Below the pieces are notes generated by a model that made no database searches, was not told the origin of the DNA, and worked only from the letters and a program-made list of their open reading frames with translations. The translations under genes were made by a program, and so were the position numbers. Source: Phycisphaerae bacterium (lineage in GTDB: Bacteria; Planctomycetota; Phycisphaerae; UBA1845; Fen-1342). From it: a DNA stretch of 17,434 nucleotides. Where the stretch lies: positions 1 through 17,434 of the forward strand of contig JALHOX010000037.1 in the NCBI GenBank assembly GCA_022842805.1, written 5' to 3'. Position 1 is the stretch's first letter. Each line of letters starts with the position of its first letter. Below, piece by piece: positions 13,222 to 17,434 of the stretch.

Positions 13222-15318
13222 ATGTCCGCCCCACACCCCTCCAACACCATGCTCCACCCACCCGCTGCCTTCGCCGCCACGGCCAATGTCGGCTCGCTTG
13301 CGGCTTATCGCGAGATGTATGAGCGCTCGATTCGCGACCCGGATGGCTTTTGGGCCGAGATCGCGCGGCGCGATTTCCATTGGCACGCGCCCTGGACCCG
13401 CGTCTGCCGACACGACTTCCGCGACAAGATCGAGATCCGCTGGTTTGAGGGGGCCAAGACGAACGTCTGCTACAACGCGGTCGACCGCCACCTCGCGACG
13501 CGCGCCGATCAGACCGCGATTCTCTGGGAGGGCAACCAGCCGAGCGACGACGGCCGCCTGACTTTCCGCGAGCTGCATGAGCAGGTCTGCCGCGCGGCGA
13601 ACGCGTTGCGAGCGGCGGGCGTTCGCAAGGGCGATCGCGTCAGCATTTATATGCCGATGATCCCCGAGCTGGCGGTCGCCGTGCTGGCCTGCGCGCGAAT
13701 CGGCGCGGTTCACAGCGTCGTCTTCGGCGGCTTCTCGCCCGACTCGCTGGCTGATCGCATCCTCGACTCGGGCTGCGAAGTGTTGCTCACCGCGGATGGA
13801 GCCTATCGCGGGAAGAAATCGGTCGAGCTGAAGAAGAACGCAGATGCCGCGATGCAATTGGCCGCCGAGCGGGGCACGAAGGTGCGGGCCTGCCTCGTCG
13901 TGCAACACATCACCGGCGACGCACCGCGCCGCGCGGGAGTGCGAACGACGCTGCGCGAGCGCATCCCCGCCGGCGCGGCGCAGGTGACGATCTCGATGCA
14001 GCCCGGCCGCGACCGCTGGTGGCACGAAGCCCTCGCCGCCGCTTCGCCCGATGCGCCGATCGAATGGCACGACAGCGAAGACCCGCTCTTCATCCTCTAC
14101 ACCAGCGGCAGCACGGGCAAGCCCAAGGGCGTCCTGCACACCACCGGCGGCTACATGGTCCACGCCGCCACGACCTTTAAGTACGTTTTCGACCAGCGAA
14201 GTTCATCATCGCCGCCAGCGCGCAACCCCGCGACCGGCGGCGAGGCCGACCTCTGGTGGTGTACGGCCGACATCGGCTGGGTGACGGGTCATTCGTACAT
14301 CGTCTACGGCCCGCTCTGCAACGGCGCCACGACGCTCATGTTCGAAGGCATTCCCACCTACCCCGACGCCGGACGATTCTGGGATGTCGTCGATAAGTAC
14401 GGCGTCGCGCGTTTTTACACTGCGCCAACCGCGATTCGGGCGTTGATGCGCGAGGGGGATCAGCACGTGCGCAGCCGCAAACGCTCGACACTGCGGCTGC
14501 TCGGCACCGTCGGCGAGCCGATCAACCCCGAAGCCTGGCTCTGGTATCACCGCGTCGTGGGCGACTCGCGCTGTCCGATCGTCGATACATGGTGGCAGAC
14601 CGAAACGGGCGGCATCCTGATCAGCCCGCTCCCGGGCGCTACGCCCGCCAAGCCCGGCTCGGCCACGCTTCCCTTCTTCGGCGTGCAGCCGGTGATGCTC
14701 AATCCGGAAAATGGCAAGGAAATCGACGGTCCCGGCGCGGGCGTGCTGGCGCTCAAGGGGCCGTGGCCGGGCATCATGCGCACCGTCTTCGGAGATCACG
14801 CGCGATTCAAAAGCACCTACTTCAGCATGTACCCCGGCTATTACTTCACCGGCGACGGATGCCGCCGCGATGAGGACGGCTATTGGTGGATCACCGGCCG
14901 CGTCGACGACGTGATCAACGTCGCCGGTCACCGCCTCGGCACGGCGGAGATCGAGTCGGCGCTCGTCTCGCACCCGGCGGTGGCCGAGGCGGCGGTCTGC
15001 GGTTTCCCGCATGATCTGAAGGGGCAGGGGATCTACGCCTATGTGACGCTGCGAGCCGGACGTGAATACGCCGAGCCGCTCAAGGCCGAGCTGCGCGATC
15101 ATGTGCGCAATCACCTGAGCGCGATCGCGACGCCCGACGTGATCCACTGGGCCCCAGGCCTGCCCAAGACCCGCAGCGGCAAAATCATGCGGCGCATTCT
15201 GCGCAAAATCGCCGAAGCCGGCCGCGACACGCCCGCGAGCGAGCTGCTTACGACGATCGGCGACACGACGACGCTGGCGGAGCCGAGTGTGGTGGAGGAT
15301 CTGATTCGCGGGCGGTGA
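13222..15318 (+). CDS. acs: Acetyl-CoA synthetase (AMP-forming)
   Basis: This cytoplasmic enzyme activates acetate to acetyl-AMP and then acetyl-CoA. The 698-residue product is slightly longer than the usual 650. It starts with the ACS N-terminal domain (YREMYERSIRDPDGFWAEIA). The adenylate-forming motifs follow: P-loop YTSGSTGKPKG (293-303), VGEPINPEAW (430-439), WWQTETGG (457-464), GYYFTGDGCRRDEDGYWWITGR (539-560) and VINVAGHRLGTAEIE (564-578). Lys654 in PKTRSGKIMRR is the catalytic Lys whose acetylation controls the family. Residues 325-341 are a Ser/Pro/Gly-rich insertion between KYVFD and the WWCTAD motif, where the typical enzyme has about five residues. The HEAT-like gene ends 52 bases upstream and a TrkH-like gene follows after 111 bases. 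Confidence 0.97.
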   Translation: MSAPHPSNTMLHPPAAFAATANVGSLAAYREMYERSIRDPDGFWAEIARRDFHWHAPWTRVCRHDFRDKIEIRWFEGAKTNVCYNAVDRHLATRADQTAILWEGNQPSDDGRLTFRELHEQVCRAANALRAAGVRKGDRVSIYMPMIPELAVAVLACARIGAVHSVVFGGFSPDSLADRILDSGCEVLLTADGAYRGKKSVELKKNADAAMQLAAERGTKVRACLVVQHITGDAPRRAGVRTTLRERIPAGAAQVTISMQPGRDRWWHEALAAASPDAPIEWHDSEDPLFILYTSGSTGKPKGVLHTTGGYMVHAATTFKYVFDQRSSSSPPARNPATGGEADLWWCTADIGWVTGHSYIVYGPLCNGATTLMFEGIPTYPDAGRFWDVVDKYGVARFYTAPTAIRALMREGDQHVRSRKRSTLRLLGTVGEPINPEAWLWYHRVVGDSRCPIVDTWWQTETGGILISPLPGATPAKPGSATLPFFGVQPVMLNPENGKEIDGPGAGVLALKGPWPGIMRTVFGDHARFKSTYFSMYPGYYFTGDGCRRDEDGYWWITGRVDDVINVAGHRLGTAEIESALVSHPAVAEAAVCGFPHDLKGQGIYAYVTLRAGREYAEPLKAELRDHVRNHLSAIATPDVIHWAPGLPKTRSGKIMRRILRKIAEAGRDTPASELLTTIGDTTTLAEPSVVEDLIRGR

Positions 15319-15429
15319 TGCCCGGGTAGGGTGGGTTAAGCCGCGCCGACGGCGCTGATGGAGCGCGCGGACGCGATCGCGGCGCAAGCCACCAGCGGGC
15401 GTCCGGACTCGGCGCGATACACTCGACAC

Positions 15430-16806
15430 ATGCCCTCCGAATCGGCCCTGCGATTTCGTCCGGCCCGCACATTGCTCATCAGCATCGTGCTCATCGCCGC
15501 CGCGTCGACGCTGCTGCTCATGCAGCCCTTCGCCACGCCGCTCGACCCGCGCGAACGCGAGCATTTCTACTGGGATCGCCATCTGTGGCAGTGCATCTAT
15601 GACTCCTTTAGCGCCGCGTGCGGCTGCGGGCTGCTGACGATTCGCGAGACCTACAGCGCCGCGGGCCGCGTCATCCTCACGCTGGCGGCGATCGCGGGGT
15701 CGCTGGCCTATGTCATCGCCGCGCATCGCGCGTCGATTCGTCTGCGAATGGCGGTCGGCGGAACCAGCGGGCCGCTCGCCGGCCTTAGCGCCGTGCTGGT
15801 CTGCTGGGCCGCTTCGATCGCGATCGGCGCGATCGTTTGGATCATCGTCGCCATGGCGCGCGGCGCGATGCCGATCGCCGATGCGCTAATGACCGGCGCC
15901 GCGTCGGCGGGCGGATGCGGGCTGGCGTTTTCCTCGCTGCCGGCGTCGATGCACATCGCCGTGCTCGCGTCGAGCATCCTCGCCGCCGCCGGTTGGCCGC
16001 TGCTGCTGACGCTCGTCGGGCGCAACGCCGACATCGGCGTGAAAAAACGCCGCATCCTCTGGTCGTGCTTCGGATACTTCGTCTCGCTCGCGCTGCTGAC
16101 GACGATTGTGGCGCTCTGCGAGCAGCCGCTGCAGCGCGGGCAGCGTCAGGTCGTGCTCGATCAGACGCTCAGCGCCGAGGCTGCGACCGTGCGCTGGCAA
16201 CGAGCGGCGACCGCGGTCGTCTGCGCCGCGGGCAGCGGCCTACCGACCGAGACCGCCGACGCGCGCTCCCTTTCTGAGGGCTCGCGCTTCGCGCTCGGTC
16301 TCGCCGCCTGGCTCGGCGGGCTGGGCGGCTCGGCGACCGGCGGGGTGAAATGGTCGCTGTTCATCCTCGCGTTCGCCGCCGTCGTTGGCTCCGCCGGCAT
16401 CAGCGCTCGCGCAACTTCTGCGCATTGGACGGCTCATCGCTGTGTTCGGGCGGCGGTGCGCGTGATCGGCGTGCAACTGGTGCTGACGATCGTCACGGCG
16501 GTCGGATTGCTCGCCATTCAGCGGCAAACGGCCTCGCCCTTCGATCCGGCCCCCGGTTTTGGCGAAGCGTGGCTCGATGCGTCGTCGGCGGTCAACGGCG
16601 CCGCAGTCTCCAGCGGAATCAGCGCAAATGTCACCAGCGGGCGTCTCTCCAAGGGGCTGGGCCTTTCCGCCGATCTATATCAATACGGCATGGGCTGGCT
16701 GATGCTGGCGATGCTGCTGGGTCGGGCAGCGCCGATCGCGATCGTCAGCCGTGCGGCCGACGAGCCGCTCAGCGACGCCCCCGCCGGCACATCGCCGCTC
16801 GCGTAG
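15430..16806 (+). CDS. TrkH/KtrB-like cation transporter membrane subunit
   Basis: A 458-residue polytopic inner-membrane protein that I assign to the TrkH/KtrB potassium-transport superfamily from its four pore-loop-like segments: SAACGCGL (61-68), ASAGGCGL (158-165), VCAAGSGLPT (264-273) and SSAVNGAAVSSGI (385-397). Each is followed by a transmembrane helix. GGLGGSATGGVKW (296-308) matches the GG-PGGTAGGIK signature after pore loop 3, and GRAAPIAI (431-438) matches the GR-GPLT signature after loop 4. In loop 4 the expected filter Gly aligns with Ala392. No TrkA/KtrA partner gene is seen. ATG 15430 is chosen because it begins directly before the first membrane helix; the frame is open 24 codons further up. 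Identity at family level is probable. Transport selectivity is not established. Confidence 0.72.
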   Translation: MPSESALRFRPARTLLISIVLIAAASTLLLMQPFATPLDPREREHFYWDRHLWQCIYDSFSAACGCGLLTIRETYSAAGRVILTLAAIAGSLAYVIAAHRASIRLRMAVGGTSGPLAGLSAVLVCWAASIAIGAIVWIIVAMARGAMPIADALMTGAASAGGCGLAFSSLPASMHIAVLASSILAAAGWPLLLTLVGRNADIGVKKRRILWSCFGYFVSLALLTTIVALCEQPLQRGQRQVVLDQTLSAEAATVRWQRAATAVVCAAGSGLPTETADARSLSEGSRFALGLAAWLGGLGGSATGGVKWSLFILAFAAVVGSAGISARATSAHWTAHRCVRAAVRVIGVQLVLTIVTAVGLLAIQRQTASPFDPAPGFGEAWLDASSAVNGAAVSSGISANVTSGRLSKGLGLSADLYQYGMGWLMLAMLLGRAAPIAIVSRAADEPLSDAPAGTSPLA

Positions 16807-16881
16807 CGATCGTCGGGATGGCGAGCGCGGCGCACCGGCCCGCGATTCTTCGCCGCAGAACCCGACGGAGCCACGCTCATC

Positions 16882-17434
16882 ATGCGAATCGTCGCCCTGA
16901 TCCCCGCTCGCGCGGGGTCCAAGCGAATCCCCCAAAAGAACCTCAGCCCGCTCGGCGGTCGCCCGCTGATCGCGCACACCTGCGAGGTCGCCCGCGCCGC
17001 GGGAATCTTCGATGCGGTCTACGTCAACACCGACTCGCGCCAGATCGCCGACGTCGCCGAGCAGTATGGCGCGAAGTGCCCGCTGCTGCGGCCGCCGGCG
17101 CTGGCCCAGGACGACACCTCGACCGAACTCGCGACGCGTTTCTTCCTGAGCTATCTCGCCGAGCATGGCGAGACGTATGACGCGCTCATGATTCTGCAGC
17201 CGACCTCGCCGCTGCGCAGCGCCGCCGACATCGAGGAAGCCGCGGCGCTCTACGAAGAAAACGCCCCCTGCACGGTCGTCTCGGTCACCCACGTCGCGCC
17301 GGCCTTCTGGGTGGGACGCGGCACAAAGGACGGCCAGTTCGAAGCGCTCATCGGCGAAGAGCCGCTCTTCAAGCTGAACGGCGCGATCTACATCTTCCCG
17401 TTCGATTCCTACCTCAGCGGCGAGCGCCCGACGC
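16882..17434 (+). CDS. Acylneuraminate (sialic-acid-type) cytidylyltransferase, 3'-truncated by the window edge
   Basis: The first 184 codons of a nucleotidyltransferase that would couple a nonulosonic acid to CMP, giving a donor for surface glycans. Visible family motifs are LIPARAGSKRIPQKN (6-20, nucleotide-binding loop with Lys14 and Lys19), VNTDS (residues about 48-52), LQPTSPLR (105-112) and LNGAIYIF (165-172). These match CMP-sialic, CMP-legionaminic and CMP-pseudaminic acid synthetases (NeuA/LegF/PseF), and the visible part cannot tell the sugar apart. The frame stays open to the last base, so the C-terminal third or so is missing. CGGAG lies about ten bases before ATG 16882. The TrkH-like gene ends 75 bases upstream. 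A nonulosonate or polysaccharide locus may continue to the right. Confidence 0.88.
   Translation, partial: MRIVALIPARAGSKRIPQKNLSPLGGRPLIAHTCEVARAAGIFDAVYVNTDSRQIADVAEQYGAKCPLLRPPALAQDDTSTELATRFFLSYLAEHGETYDALMILQPTSPLRSAADIEEAAALYEENAPCTVVSVTHVAPAFWVGRGTKDGQFEALIGEEPLFKLNGAIYIFPFDSYLSGERPT

Noticed and set aside
12871..15726. Long minus-strand open frames opposite acs and its neighbours
   Set aside because: Acs has full family motifs on the plus strand. The antisense frames are Arg/Ala/Asp-rich without recognisable domains, as expected for shadows in high-GC coding DNA.
1..17434. tRNA, rRNA, CRISPR array, transposon or prophage genes
   Set aside because: No cloverleaf-like segment, regularly spaced repeat series, transposase or integrase motif, or terminal inverted repeat was seen by eye. 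The tssE-like gene alone does not make a prophage.

Overview
The window is about 17.4 kb of GC-rich bacterial DNA, most likely from a member of the Planctomycetota, possibly a Phycisphaerae-like lineage recovered by assembly. The best taxonomic clues are a small secreted protein with a GTIGQPDAG / GGFWAG motif followed by two dockerin-like Asp/Asn-Gly repeats, a tail-fibre-like secreted protein opening with ITYQGRL, several starts with weak or no Shine-Dalgarno sequence, and TTG starts. The first 14 bases match the end of an Illumina TruSeq read-2 adapter, so the left edge is an assembly edge and the first gene is cut there artificially.

Region 1 (1-1225, plus strand) has the C-terminal part of a SprA-related putative metalloprotease and a complete dUTPase (dut). 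Region 2 (1403-7070, all minus strand) is a run of five genes whose products all begin with a signal peptide: a dockerin-repeat protein, a metzincin zinc protease, a class C beta-lactamase-like serine hydrolase, a fibre-like surface protein, and an exported VOC/glyoxalase-fold protein. Region 3 (7206-9395, plus strand) holds an AraC-type regulator with a GyrI-like effector domain, divergent from the VOC gene, followed by 4-hydroxyphenylpyruvate dioxygenase (hppD).

Region 4 (9515-11618, minus strand) is a two-gene unit: a gp25/TssE-like baseplate protein, then an FHA-GAF-SpoIIE-phosphatase fusion. No other injection-system gene is present. This pair is the most interesting candidate system in the window. 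Region 5 (about 11803-17434, plus strand) has truB, a helical-repeat protein of unknown function, acetyl-CoA synthetase (acs), a TrkH-like potassium-transporter relative with an atypical fourth pore loop, and the first 184 codons of an acylneuraminate cytidylyltransferase-like gene cut by the right edge.

Most neighbours are housekeeping or catabolic genes with no shared pathway. The clear functional groupings are the exported block (region 2), the regulator/VOC divergent pair, and the tssE-phosphatase pair. No tRNA, rRNA, CRISPR array, transposase or phage integrase was seen. Several GC-rich hairpins follow gene ends, mostly without strong U tracts.
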